DNA of 64,000 nucleotides. It comes from Scortum barcoo (Eukaryota > Chordata > Actinopteri > Centrarchiformes > Terapontidae). Each line of letters opens with the position of its first letter. The first letter of the stretch is position 1. The DNA lies in assembly GCA_023238725.1 (NCBI GenBank), contig CM041538.1, positions 14,568,880 through 14,632,879 of the forward strand, read 5' to 3'. The position numbers were made by a program, and so were the translations under genes. Of this stretch, positions 12,801 through 24,299 are shown one piece after another. Below the pieces are notes generated by a model. The model searched no databases and was not told where the DNA came from. It saw only the letters and a program-made list of their open reading frames with translations.

Positions 12801-14655
12801 GTTATGTGTTTAACTAATTATAGTGTCATATGTTGTGTCATGTGTAAGTTTAGTAGTTGTCCATCTAAACTGCTAAATATTTGTTACGTTCTTGAGGCCA
12901 TACGTTTGTAATGTGCACAAACTTTATAGAACTGATGATACAGTGTCACATGGTGGACTACCTGGGACGGCTTTTAATGCCATTTGGGTGTGTCCTAGGA
13001 AATAGTACAGGGGGTATTCCTCATGATAATATTCTCTCCTTAACTCAGACTCCACACAGAGACCAGCGCCATAAATGTTACTCTCAGCGCACATTTTGGT
13101 CCTTGGATGCCAGACGTTTGGTGTCAGCATCTGCTGGATTGGAAAAAAATCTCAATATTAATCTAATTTGAGTTCTGTAAAATTTAATTAGTCAAGGAGT
13201 GCCTTCAAATATTGACTATACCAGATCTGACTCAGGCTTCACAACTGTGCGGCCCGTGTCGGCAACTTCATCATTGGAGTCAGTGGCGCTGGGCATTATT
13301 GGTGTCATTTTAGCCAAAGATAACTCTTCGATGTTCCTGGTGACTGCGTACACATTGGAGCTGTTGGTTGGAATGAAAATAATAATAATAATAATAATAA
13401 TAATAATTCTCATTGGCTGCATTTTGAATCTCCAGAACTGAATTTGATTCTTGGTGTTCAATTTGGTTCACAATTGATTTTTGATTCAACAACAATTTCT
13501 CAAGTAAGTAAATGCGCAATTATTATTATTATAGCAAAATGCTATTTTTAAGGCTCTTACTTCAGTGTAGTGCATGACAAACTCAATTATGTTTTCAATA
13601 CACTAAGTTATAGAAAGCATAACTGACAGTGAAGCTAACTGGTCTTGCTGCAGATCAGTGTTTGAATCAGTTGTGCTGGAGTAGTGCTCTACATCCCTAA
13701 CATTACCATAGCAAGGAGAGACCATTATGCTATGATGTATTAGACTGATGCACAATAATGGATCTTTGGAATTTGTGAATCAATTCGGAGTTGAGGAAGA
13801 GAAGAATCATAACTCTTATGTGAAACAATTTTTCCCCAACTCCTAACAGATACCTGATGGAGAGGAGTTCAAACTCATTTTTGCATGGCGGGAAGTCCAG
13901 TTCAAACTTCCTTTCTCTGACATTGATCTTGGCAGTAAACTTCCACGGGATGGAGAGAGACATTTTGCTCTTCAACTCATAACCACTCTGAAACAGCTCT
14001 GTGTTGATCCCATAGAAAGCCCAAAAATCCTTTGTGTAACTAAAAAAGAAAAGGTTTATTCAGCAGGCGTAAGTTCACTGTATCAATTTATATAATACAT
14101 ATATTACATAATACAATGGCAATTTAATTGCTCCAATTAAACGAACATTAAATCTTTTACCCAATAAATCCATCAGTCTCCAGTGAAATCTCAGAAGTCA
14201 ACAGTTGTCCAAGGTGTTCAGTCAGTGGTGGATTTACTGTGGCATTGGCTTCATAAGAAGAAATTATTTTAATAATGGTTTACATCAAATAAAATATAGT
14301 TTAGTCATTAATCAATGCTAATTTGATTTGCAAGACTGTAGGATTTGATTCCTCACCATTAACAGTGATCCCACTGACAGTTTCAAAAAATTTGCTAATC
14401 TCCAGTGGGAGACCCAGGGTGGTAGCTTGGAAGTAGCGAACGTCAAAGATTAAGAATGGCTTTGACCGATGATATGATATTCCCCTCTGTAAATCCTCAA
14501 TCACAGCCCACAGAGGACTGTCTTTCCCTGCAGAAGGACTGACAGCCTGCAAGAAGGACCAGGGGATGTAACAGGCTGTGAACTCTGCATGAAAAAATTT
14601 TACTTTTTGTTTCCTGAACTGGCTTAGACATAAATGGTTCTAAATGGTTCACAAA

Positions 14656-14688
<33 letters not shown>

Positions 14689-17600
14689 TTAATTATTCTC
14701 TCACCCTGATTACGTTGTGAATGAACTCTTTGTTAATATCAGCAAAGAAAAACTCTTGTCCAAAGGTGCGTGAATAGGCAGAAAGTACGGGTTTATCACT
14801 GGGCAGAGTTTCCCAGTCTTGAAGCTGAAAGTGACACAGCACAAAGGTCACCCCCGCAGATAAGCTGACACATCATGATGCATTTATGACACAACTTTAA
14901 AGTCTCACTTATATACTCACCAGATTGAAAATAGCTTGGAAGTCACTAAAACTAAGATCTCCTTTAAAATTGGGGATGCTGGAGCCAAACAGTTCCTTGA
15001 GTCCATCAGCACGAATGCCGAGCTTTAGCATAAAAACAGAAGAAGGTTAGTATGGATGATCAGGTGTACTTTCAGTGAAAGTTTCAATGCTAATGCTTCA
15101 CGACGTACCTCCAGCAGCTGCAGAATTCTCCCAATGAAAAAAAACTTTCCTTTCATCATGATTTCAGTGGGGAAGATAGTTGTTGCACTTCTTAGCATGA
15201 AGACTTCCGCGGCTGTACCAATTAGGAAATCATCTGCATTGGGGGAAAATAGCAAATTGTAATATAGCATTTGGTTCAGGGAAGTCCAAGTATTCAACAG
15301 TCTGTACATGAGCATACCATTGAACCAGTCCATGCGTACTCCCTTGCTGTAGTGATAGCTAAGACGACCAAACTTAGGGGCCAGGATTTTCACGGCAACA
15401 TTGCAAGCAGTTGAGCTATTATAAAGAGCACAAAAGACAGAAGTTAAAAGCTGGAGAACTCTGCAAAATGACATAAAGTTCATATATGACACAAACAATA
15501 ATAATGACTGTAAATGCACTGTTTTGCTCACAGGAATTGATTGTCTGGAGTACTAGATCTAGCAAAGCTTCTCAAGTAGGAGTACGCAAAACTAACTACA
15601 TGGAGGTCCTTTTCCTCCTCTAGATGTGCAGTCACTGTGGACACCAGAGCCATCGCTGGCTTAGTGTCAAACATGATCATGAAGGCCAGCATGCGTAACT
15701 CGGTGGGAAGGTTTTTCTGCAGGAACAGGCTCATGGTGATGTCTTGGACCTGAAAACACACACAGAGTAGAGAGTAGAGATTAGAAATTCAGACAGAACT
15801 CATATTCAGCCACCCTGTTGCTGAGGGAATTTCCATTCTGCTCTGACACAGGTTTTATTATTTTCTGAAAAGACTGTGAACTTTGAAATAAAGATTACAG
15901 TAAATGTTATAAATGTAAATACAGAGATGATTATGTGCCTCTGCAATGTAAAGATAACATTACAAAATAGCCAGAATCAGGGCTAGAATAGTCCATTGGC
16001 CTCTTACTCTGAATGTGACTTTATCAAAAATTGTCGTTTTCAACTTTCAACATGTAGTATGCAATTACTGTGAATGCATTTCATATTTAAAAAGAAATAA
16101 GCACAGAGCTTTGACAAAAGAGCAACAGTATTAATTTATTCCTGCACTTCCCACTGTTCATTGTGGTGTTCTTACACTGTGAGGGTCTCTGGCAGCTATG
16201 AGTCTCATAGACTGCACAGCGGCACTCAGCACACGAGGAGGCAGATCGACGGGGGTGGCAGCGACGCCAGGGAGGAAGCGCATGATGGTCTTAATGCTGC
16301 CTGGGTGGCCGGCGTTCCCCAGAGCTTTCAGAGCAAGGACCATGTCTGCCTCATTGCCATTCCCCAGGCTTTCAGTGGCCATGTCCAGCAGAGGCTAGTA
16401 CACGCATACAAACACACAGAGTACAAATATTCAGTCTGTTTTTACAAATAGTTATTGGCCACATTATAATTTCACAAACATATCATCTCAAAGTAAAGTG
16501 ACTTGTTCCTCCGTTTGATTACCTGAACAGCGTTGACTGGACAAGGTGTATAATAGGCACAGTGCTTGTACACCAGAGAGCCATAAGTAAGCACCACAGT
16601 GTTCCACAGAAAGATGTTGGATTTACTAAAAGGCATGTTCAGGAACATCTGTGGCACAAAAAGAGACATTTTGACATGATCTGGAGAGAAAAGTTTGCAC
16701 GTTCCCATTCTTCACTGTGCAAACAACTTCCTCTATTCTTAATGAACTCACTTTAGCCATCTCGACCAGTTCAGGAATGGGCTGGAGATGGTTCATTGAC
16801 AGTATGAGGATTTGCACAGCTTCACTTGCAGATATGTCTCCTGCCTGGAACCTCATTTCCACAAACTTCAAGATTCTGGCGTCGTTGACCTCGGCAACCA
16901 TGTCCAAAAACCAATGTCTAACGAGTGAAGGAAGAGAAAGTGGATGAAATGGGCCACACTTGAGATAAGGATCGCTCCTCAAATAAATCAAGAGAGCAAA
17001 ATGAAAAGATAAAAATGTCAAGGACGAGTTCAGGTGGCGCCTTTAATTGCACTTGTACAGGATGAAATACAAGGTGTCAGTGACTGCCTTAATCTTAATG
17101 AGCAAGGAAAGCAGTCTTTCAGTCATCACCTTTATGTCATCATGCCTCACATGAAAAAGGGTCATTCATTCATCATTCATCAATATTAATGTGCCAGACT
17201 AAATCCTTCCTGAACTCAGTCTTCAATTAGCTGTGCAGCTGAGTGGATCAGTATCAGATTTGAGAGATAGCCTTGGATGATTTTGTTCACCATCTTATGA
17301 TACCGTAATGAAAGGCTTGGTTTAGGGACACCTTTGGAGGATTTTTGCCTTTAAAGAAACGCCGAATGAATGCTCCAATAACTTTCAAATGAATAACTTG
17401 CCGGGGGTTGTCAGGTTTATGCAGCTAGGATACATGTTTACCACCTGTTTATACAGCACAGGGTTTGAAGGTCTCAGGCTGTACGGCCTTCACAATACTT
17501 CCTGACCTGAATTGGACATGCTCACTGTGTGTGATAACTTTAAATAGATGTAATATAGGCAGCTTCCTCAAAGCATTAATAGTTACATTGAATATAATCT

Positions 17601-20600
17601 GTAGGACCTGTGGTTGTGAAAAAGGAAAGTTAGTTCCAAGGCTATAACATGTGATGTGGCTGCTAAAGCCTTTTGTAGTAAAATGTAGTCAACATATATA
17701 AACATCTAAAAAACAACCTTTACATATATTTCTATGATTTCCATTTTCTATCTGAAATGTATATTATATTTCTAATATTTTAAGAGCTTGTTAAAACATA
17801 ATTTTCTTCTCTGGTAATTATAATTTGCAAAAAAATGAGCAGTGGAGAAAGAAGTCATAGATATTTTACTTAAATAAAAGTTGCAATACCTCACTATAAC
17901 AAGCCCTGCATTAAAGTATAAAATTAAAGTATTAAAGTATAAAAGTATTAGCAAAGAAAAGTATCTTAAATACCAAAGGTAAAAGTACTGATAATGGTAA
18001 TTGTAATGCTATCATATCTTATACTATATTATCTGATTATTATTACTTTAGCTTTACTTTATGTTATTGCTGGTTAAAGCTAATTATAGCAGTTTTGTTT
18101 TACTGTGTAAAAGTTGAACTTTAATTAGTTTCTGGTGATTTTTTTAAAAAAAAGGTTACCAGAAACTAAAGACAAATCATACAAATTTAGTGGAGTAAAA
18201 AGTACAATATTTTCCTCCGAGACATGGTGGGGTACAAGTGGAAAGAAAAACAATTGAGCAAATTAACTCAACCACTGTCAACCACTGAAAAAACGATGTG
18301 GTTCCTTTATTCCCACAGTGCTGTACGATATCTGAGTACTCACCTGTGTTGTTCATTTCCTGCACACTGCTTCCATATATCTTCTAACCCTTCGTAGGGC
18401 ATCACTCGCAGAAGCTGATACAGCTTGATGGTATCCTCAGTCGTTGCACTGTCAACATGGTATTTGTTAGCTTCAGCTAGACGCTTGACCAACTCGATGG
18501 CCTGCAGAGAGGAACAGAGGGCACAACTTTTGAAAGTAAAAGTAAATTAAAAACATCCCCAAAGATCCACAATCCAAAAAAGACAGAAGCCATATCTGAC
18601 CTATGTCCATATCTGACCTTAAGTGTATTCATACGCTGCCATATATATATATATACTGTATATATCTGATCTATAGCGTGCTCACAGTGTTCATATCATA
18701 CCTGTAGCTGTTTATTCTGTATATAAAGTTTTACAATTGTCATTGTACTTATACCTGCACTGCATAGTTTGCTTACTGTAACTGCTGCACATGTTCATAC
18801 TGTATATATCTTAGTGTATTTATATCTACAACTTACTATTATTAAATTATATTACTTATACATTACTACAACACACATGCTCATTACTCTTTTTTTTTCA
18901 TTACTTCATTACTCGTTTTTGTGGCTTTGGTTAGATACTACACTGCATTTAATCGTCTTAGTACTCTGTGACAGTAAAGATAATTCTAGTATTAGGTCCT
19001 CAGCTAACAAAATGATTTAGTTCACTTTATAAAATACGGGAATGTTTCTCAATTCAGTTGCTTTTAGAAATGAAATATAATTCAGTGTTTTTTCAAATGT
19101 AATTGATTTAATTTAAGCATTTTCTGCTTACTTAGTGCACCTTTTTTAGGGTTCCCTGCTCCTTTTTTTTCAAAAATGTGAATTTTATGAAGCAGCAGTA
19201 TATCCTCATTACCTTTGGGAGTGGGTCCTCCAGATTCTGCATTATAATGGGGAAATTAGCCTCGGCATTGACAAACTTGTAAACAAGGTCGCCCTTGCTT
19301 TCCAATGGCCCGAACATGACGGCTCTCGCTGTGTCACTCATGCCAAGCAGCACCATTTCCTTCCTGCAGGAGTTAGAAGTTATTTAAAGCAACTGATCTG
19401 TATTGCAGACAGGCCTTGCGGAGGACACAATGTGCAGATGTTTGCTTGTCTTACACGGCTTGCATCTTGAAACTGCCGCCTTTCACATTGAAGGGACTGA
19501 AGTGCTGCTGCTCCAGGCCATGAGCCCTGGTAATGAGACCCCCCTCTGCTGTTGGTTTGACTGTGTAAACATACCTCACTGTTGACATGATAGATTCCCC
19601 TCTCTAGATTGGAGGACACAGAAACAAAAATAGCTCTGACTTTGGTCTGCTTCATTTATAATAGTGGAATCGGATGCATCTGCGGTGAGATAAACAGACC
19701 TGTTTGGACACTTTATCGAGCACAGCGGTGGCCATTCCCCTGTAGATCGCCACTTTCTCCCTGCAGCCACTGACATCCACGACCTGAGTGATGGTCATGT
19801 CCTTTGTTTTCGCGTTTTCCTCGGTGGCATAGCTGCTCTGACACTTGCCGTGGATGCCAACCTGCACACAGAATTAAGCTTTGTTACATTTTTCATTAAA
19901 CTCTTGCTGATCCTCTGCAGAACAAATGCACTTGTGCAGAGAGGAGTGTATTTGTCAGCAGTGATCGAACCTCCTCAAGCTCGTAGACCCTCTGTGTGGT
20001 CTTGACAGTGACTTGGAAGAAAGCCAGTATCCCTCTCACGATGTTCACAACGGTGTCAGGAATCTCAGCAGAGGCGCGGATGTTACCAACGTGTCCATCG
20101 GCGTAGTCAAACATGAAGGGTTTGACGAGCTGGGCGGCGATACGCTGGCTGAGCTTCGGAGAGGCATCAAAGCCGTTTTTCCCCGGGAAGCCATTGAACT
20201 CCTCGAAGGCCAAATCTGAGACCTTCGAAGCAGAGATGGAAATAAGCATTTTCTCTGCTCTTGTACAACAATCACAAGTAGTTGCTGAGCGTCAACATGA
20301 AAACTGTCGCAGAAATGGACAGGAACTCACTCAAGATACTCACAGTATCTTTAAACAGATTTTCAGAACTTTCATTAAAGGTTTAAACTTTAATGGTTAA
20401 AGGTTTTACAAAAAACACCATATTTGGGGGATTAGAGGCTTCAAAAACCTTTCAACAGATGTTTATTAAATTAACCTCCAAATAATTTATGATTCATGAA
20501 TAAATGATAAAAGACTAATGATGCCCTGTCGCTACTTTACTTGATTTATGAACAAGACATAAAATGATCTGATTAACAGCCATTCGTTGTTTATGTTGCA

Positions 20601-21532
20601 TTACTCTGTTACAGTATTTCTCACATGTTTAAACAGCACATTCTGAGAAACTGCTTTCACTCTCACCTGAAGGATGAATGTTTGTGCAGACACACCGACG
20701 ATTTTGACCTTGCACGTCATTCTCACACCAGACTCTGCAAGGTTTGGCATGCCGAGTCCAAAATTCACTCTTCCCTCATATTTGTACTCGTAGGTTTTCT
20801 TGGGGTCCAGAGCGAGATCTGCAATATGTTTCCAAAAATGAGATTTCATTTGACTTGTTTTTATGGAAACCTTTTGAAAAGATTGTTTTTTTCATTTGCA
20901 TGATGATGACACTTACCATAACGAACACTTTGACATGCTGAAAGAACAAGAGTCAAACATGGCGTCAGCATTAGAGCTTTTGTGAACATGCAGGGATTTT
21001 TTTTTAAAATTTCACTTGATTTATTTGTGAACATGTAAATGTGAGAAGACTTATTTCTGACATGATCCCAAAACATGGAACAAAAAACTCCACAAGAAGC
21101 TTAAACAACTAAACCAATGTTACATCAGTGTAAAATAAAGCAATAAATAAACATCCATGCGAATGTTCCTGAACACAACAAAAGACTGACTGAATTAAAA
21201 TTCACCTGACTGACCCCTGAAACCTTTTGTAATTTAGGCACAATTTAATTCATGAAACGAATGAATACATTACCTTTCTAAAAATCCACTTGATAAAGTT
21301 TCTTTCTTGATAAATGGTTGAGTAAATTCAAATTGCAAATATGCTCCAGACGTATATTAATTATTAAATTCAAAATAATTAAATCAACCTCAACATTGTG
21401 AGTCATTTCCAAAAGTTCTGACACTGAAGCTAAAGAAGTGCGAGGCGGTGCTCTAAAAGTAAAATAATAGGAATGAATCAGCAAAAACTTACAGGCCAGG
21501 GCCACAAGGCAACAGAGGAGGTAAGCCCGCAT
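9689..21532 (-). CDS. vtgc: Phosvitin-less vitellogenin (VtgC type), complete, 24 exons, 1168 aa predicted
   Basis: Yolk precursor: a large lipid-transfer lipoprotein secreted by liver and taken up by oocytes. Exons, first to last: 21532-21493, 20937-20917, 20818-20667, 20222-19971, 19861-19700, 19603-19455, 19363-19213, 18501-18344, 16917-16752, 16648-16523, 16394-16176, 15749-15532, 15415-15318, 15233-15109, 15022-14921, 14824-14705, 14546-14357, 14248-14161, 14039-13854, 13360-13222, 12115-12011, 11389-11183, 10239-10094, 9875-9689. They sum to 3507 nt. The first 13 residues (MRAYLLCCLVALA) form a signal peptide. Residues about 20-950 are lipovitellin heavy chain (Vitellogenin_N plus DUF1943; KTYEYKYEG near the start) and about 955-1168 are light chain (DUF1944-like). 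A 21-nt exon 2, 152-nt exon 3 and 162-nt exon 5 fit the family as I recall it. There is no serine-rich phosvitin tract and no cysteine-rich vWF-D tail, which defines VtgC. An upstream in-frame ATG at 21562 is rejected because it lies in the likely TATA-TSS gap. Exon edges are by eye. Confidence 0.95.
10425..10920. repeat. Dispersed repeat, family C, copy 2, in vtgc intron 22
   Basis: Fills about half of the intron between vtgc exons 23 and 22. See the copy at 3868-4200 for shared words. It also contains GGTGCTGAGCAGGTAGTTTA, a phrase I associate with a widespread teleost repeat. It does not touch either splice site. Confidence 0.5.
12011..13360 (-). CDS. vtgc: vtgc exons 20-21: heavy chain/light chain junction where phosvitin is absent
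   Basis: Exon 20 (13360-13222) ends the heavy chain with KPESDL. Exon 21 (12115-12011) opens the light chain with TIKAVDKIHFEV. The junction is at residue 954 and is phase 0 on both sides. Conventional vitellogenins have a long polyserine phosvitin domain here. The 1106-nt intron (12116-13221) shows no run of serine codons on the minus strand, only AT-rich sequence with many stops, so no hidden phosvitin exon is visible. Confidence 0.85.
12116..13221. other. vtgc intron 20, no additional exon seen
   Basis: AT-rich, with a near-palindromic TA-rich patch at 12605-12640. No serine-codon-rich frame is present on the minus strand where a phosvitin exon would lie. Confidence 0.6.
13378..13407 (+). 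repeat. (AAT)10 microsatellite beside a vtgc splice acceptor
   Basis: Ten uninterrupted AAT units. On the gene strand they read as ATT repeats ending 15 nt before the AG of the exon 20 acceptor (13362-13361). Confidence 0.95.
14655..14690 (+). repeat. (GT)n microsatellite in vtgc intron 16
   Basis: Imperfect GT run interrupted by ATAT, starting about 15 nt beyond the donor of vtgc exon 16 (exon end 14705). Confidence 0.9.
17860..18240 (-). repeat. Degraded teleost DNA repeat, family A, in vtgc intron 8
   Basis: Reverse-oriented relative to the copy at 40390-41150. AGTGGAGTAAAAAGTACA (18189-18206) pairs with the reverse complement of TGTACTTTTAACTCCACT at 40513-40530, and both continue with CTC-GA-A-ATGGTGG-GTA-AAG in register. 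Repeated AAGTA/AAAGTA words (17910-17990) are typical of this family. It accounts for much of the largest vtgc intron. Confidence 0.7.
18640..18666. repeat. (TA)n microsatellite in vtgc intron 7
   Basis: ATATATATATATATACTGTATATATC-type tract between exons 8 and 7. Confidence 0.85.
19700..19861 (-). CDS. vtgc: vtgc exon 5: lipovitellin segment aligned with the receptor-binding region
   Basis: This 162-nt, phase 0-0 exon encodes residues 156-209. It carries the conserved cysteine pair C162 and C188 in the pattern GKCQSSY ... VSGCREKV. In conventional fish vitellogenins the stretch just before and after the second cysteine is the mapped binding site for the oocyte vitellogenin receptor and is rich in lysine. 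Here residues 178-192 read TITQVVDVSGCREKV, with one lysine and one arginine. The reading is certain; the consequence for receptor choice is inference. Confidence 0.85.
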
Positions 21533-21570
21533 GGTGAAACTGAGGAGCAGAATCTGTCTCATATTTCCTC

Positions 21571-21578
21571 TTTATATA
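21571..21578 (-). promoter_or_regulatory. TATA box of vtgc
   Basis: The minus strand reads TATATAAA 38 nt before the ATG at 21532. A start site 25-30 nt downstream would fall near 21548 and leave a leader of about 15 nt. Vitellogenin genes are known for strong TATA promoters and very short leaders, which also supports the ATG at 21532 over the one at 21562. Confidence 0.75.
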
Positions 21579-21607
21579 TTCCAGTGCGACTTTTGTTTGG
21601 GGAAACT

Positions 21608-21620
21608 GGTCACACTGAAC
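21608..21620. promoter_or_regulatory. Imperfect oestrogen response element in the vtgc promoter
   Basis: GGTCACACTGAAC matches the palindrome GGTCAnnnTGACC with one mismatch. It lies about 30 bp upstream of the TATA box. Further half-sites are TGACC at 21700-21704 and GGTCA at 21863-21867. Oestrogen receptor control of liver vitellogenin is well established; use of this particular site is inference. Confidence 0.6.
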
Positions 21621-24168
21621 CATATGAGCAGGACAGAGGTCCAGTTCAGACAACTGATTGATTCAAAGTAAACACATGATATCTGCACTACAGCCAAGCT
21701 GACCTGTAACACTGTCAGAGTGACACGAGTAATATGTGAAAGATAAGCGTTTTGAAAAAGAAAAGAATCAGCCTTTGTGACAGTTCTGGGCGATTTTCAA
21801 ATAAAAAAACAAACCATAACCTTTTCATTTAGCTTAATAATGGATTATGTCACTGAAGAAAAGGTCATAGTTTTTTTATATCAGTAAGCCTGGGGAGGAA
21901 TTTGTGTGGTGCTTTTTCTTGCATAAACATACAACTCCAAACATGGCTTGTTTTCCATAGATATCAAAGTTAAAGCCTCATTTAGAATCACTCGGAAAAT
22001 GATGTAAACAAGTTTTTCACAGCTGAACGGAAGGCTAAACCCAGTGGGATCCACATGTATTCCCCCGGTGAGGCCCAGCCACGTGGAGCGAGGAAAGAGC
22101 AGATGCCGGCTGGTTTACTCTTTTTAACTTCCTAAATTTCAGCGCGGCTCCTGGTCTTAAAATGCACGCGCTGTCCCCTGGCATCGCAAAGCTCCCCTCT
22201 CGGACACAACAAAGTCAAACAGTGTGGTGAATCGCTGTGCTTCATGCCAATTTCAAGAACTGCCGCAGCCTAGAGGGCTCTACAAAAAGGCCCCCTTTTT
22301 CACATGTGCAGTTTGAGGGTGACGACATCAAGCAGCAATCAGCCCGAGAGTCTGTCTCTCCCGACGTCTTTAAGGCTTATGCTCAGACTGCACGATGCAG
22401 GAGCCCTTTGTGTGATCGCACTTAGGGATTCTCTCAGACGTCATACCTCTTTTACTGCCGGGCCTCATTTCACCTGACCATGTGCCCTTCCTGTTTGTCA
22501 TTTTAGCATCGGCCAGTAGAGGGCTCCAACATCACATCCTTGTTATTAAATGGAATAGAGAAACTTGGGTTGTTTTGAATATTACAGGATGAACAAAAAG
22601 AAAAAAAATCAGATGGGTTTAGTCATGAGGTCACTGAGGTTTCATAACACCTTGTCAGCCAATCCAAGTACTTATTTATCTTAAATTATGGGTTTATGTC
22701 AACATTTTTACAGTGCCAAGACCTGATGGAGGACATTTTTTATGGATCACAAATGCCAATACAGTATGTTTTGGTCTAGCATTTTTTTTTCAGAGTTTTA
22801 GTCAGTTCATGTTGTAAATCTGGTTGGGTACTCAAAAAAGGCAAAAATGAACAGATGGTGTTCATTTTTCACACAAGACACCAAACTGAGAACCAAAATG
22901 TCTTTGTGTGGGTAAAAAAACAACATATTTAAGATGTTCCTCACAGACTAACAGAGATGTAGACCCACAGTATCTGAAATGACTCCAACCATCCAACTAA
23001 TTCCTGCCCAGAATTTAGATTAACTCAGAGCATTCATAACATGCGTCTGAACACAGGCAGTGCACAAAAAAACACGGATAAACCAACTTTTAAGTAAAAA
23101 GAAAAAAGGAGTCAGAGTATAAATAGGTTCACGTCTGATACGTGTCCTCTAAAAGTCTGAGGTTGGGTTGGGTATACAGACGGTAACACAAGTACACATG
23201 CAGTTCATACTGCTACTGCCTTAGTAGATTTGTTAATATGATAGTTGTTGGACCTCAGTGCCTTCTCTCTCTCTCTATTTATTCATTGAAAGATGTAAAG
23301 AGAAACAATTTAAATACATTTATTAATAACAAATTAACACACTGCATAATAGTTTCATGATTACTGTATGATTTTTAAAAAATTGTCATTATAATTTAAT
23401 TTAATTTATTTTTTGTTATTAAAGTCATGATAGAACTAAGAGAGAGTTTAAAAATTAAAATACCCCGGTTATTGAGAATTTTTGTAGCAAGAACATTTAG
23501 TAGGAAACACAGGTTCAAGCATAACACTGGCATGTGGACCAACCAGTTCCAAACACAAACGATGCTCAAATAAGATGATTTGTCTGATCATTCAGAAATT
23601 TAATAAACAGAAAGTGTTGCCAGCTCTGAGTCAGGGGCTTACAGTGGAAAGACTGTTCCTCATTATGTCCAGTAGATGGGGCTATAGGTCCACCTAACTG
23701 TCTCACCGTACGAGAGGACGTGCCACAATTCACCTTTAATTTATTGAACATTTAGATGTGTGATATTCAGACAGGGATTGTTAGGAATGCATTAAGAAAG
23801 ACCATTGATTTTACACAATAAAGAATGCACAGCAGAGACGTGTGTGAGTTTTGCCACATTCACTTTAATAATTTATAAATCCATTTCAAACACAAGAAAG
23901 GAACAAAGACAACAGACTACACAGCTTATTTGGAGTGCAATGCTGATAACTGCAAAGGCATTGAATTAATCTGAAAATATACAAAATATTTTGATTCCGT
24001 TATTACTCTCAGAAGAATGTCTCGAGTGAAAAAGTTGATGGAGTCGTGCGTTTGCATTGTGCAGAAAGATCCTGAGCATAAAGCAAACAAAGCATTATGT
24101 GTAGATGACGGCAGTCCTTTAAAAGGAGAAACAAGGCGTTCAGAAAGTACAAGTGCTACATATTCTCA
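21621..24168. other. Spacer between vtgc promoter and adgrl4 3' end
   Basis: No gene seen. 22060-22480 is less AT-rich than the rest and contains CACGTG (22081) and several CpG sites; it could hold distal control elements. 23270-23470 is very AT-rich. Open frames at 22237-22425 (plus) and 23566-23751 (minus) show no recognisable product. Confidence 0.5.
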
Positions 24169-24174
24169 TTTATT
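24169..24174 (-). terminator. Probable polyadenylation signal of adgrl4
   Basis: AATAAA on the minus strand (TTTATT on plus), about 126 nt beyond the stop codon, followed by a T/G-containing stretch. It would give a short 3' UTR. Other AATAAA hexamers occur further downstream, so alternative ends are possible. Confidence 0.5.
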
Positions 24175-24299
24175 AGACATCTGTACTAAACAATTCCTCC
24201 CACGTCATTTCCCAAATATGAAAACATGAGTCACAGGATACTGCAGAGTGTCGATTATTATTGTACAAGTGCAGATTATCAGGCTTCTGTCGCATTAAT

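Noticed and set aside
12924..13130. Minus-strand open frame in vtgc intron 20 considered as a skipped phosvitin or lipovitellin exon
   Set aside because: It is not serine-rich and does not resemble vitellogenin, and exons 20 and 21 already join in frame.
15025..15531. 168-codon open frame on the minus strand, the longest but one in the vtgc region
   Set aside because: It is vtgc exons 14 and 13 joined through in-frame intron sequence, not a separate gene.
21560..21562. Upstream in-frame ATG of vtgc (MRQILLLSFTM...)
   Set aside because: It lies only 9 nt from the TATA box, upstream of the likely start site, and the second ATG gives a normal signal peptide.
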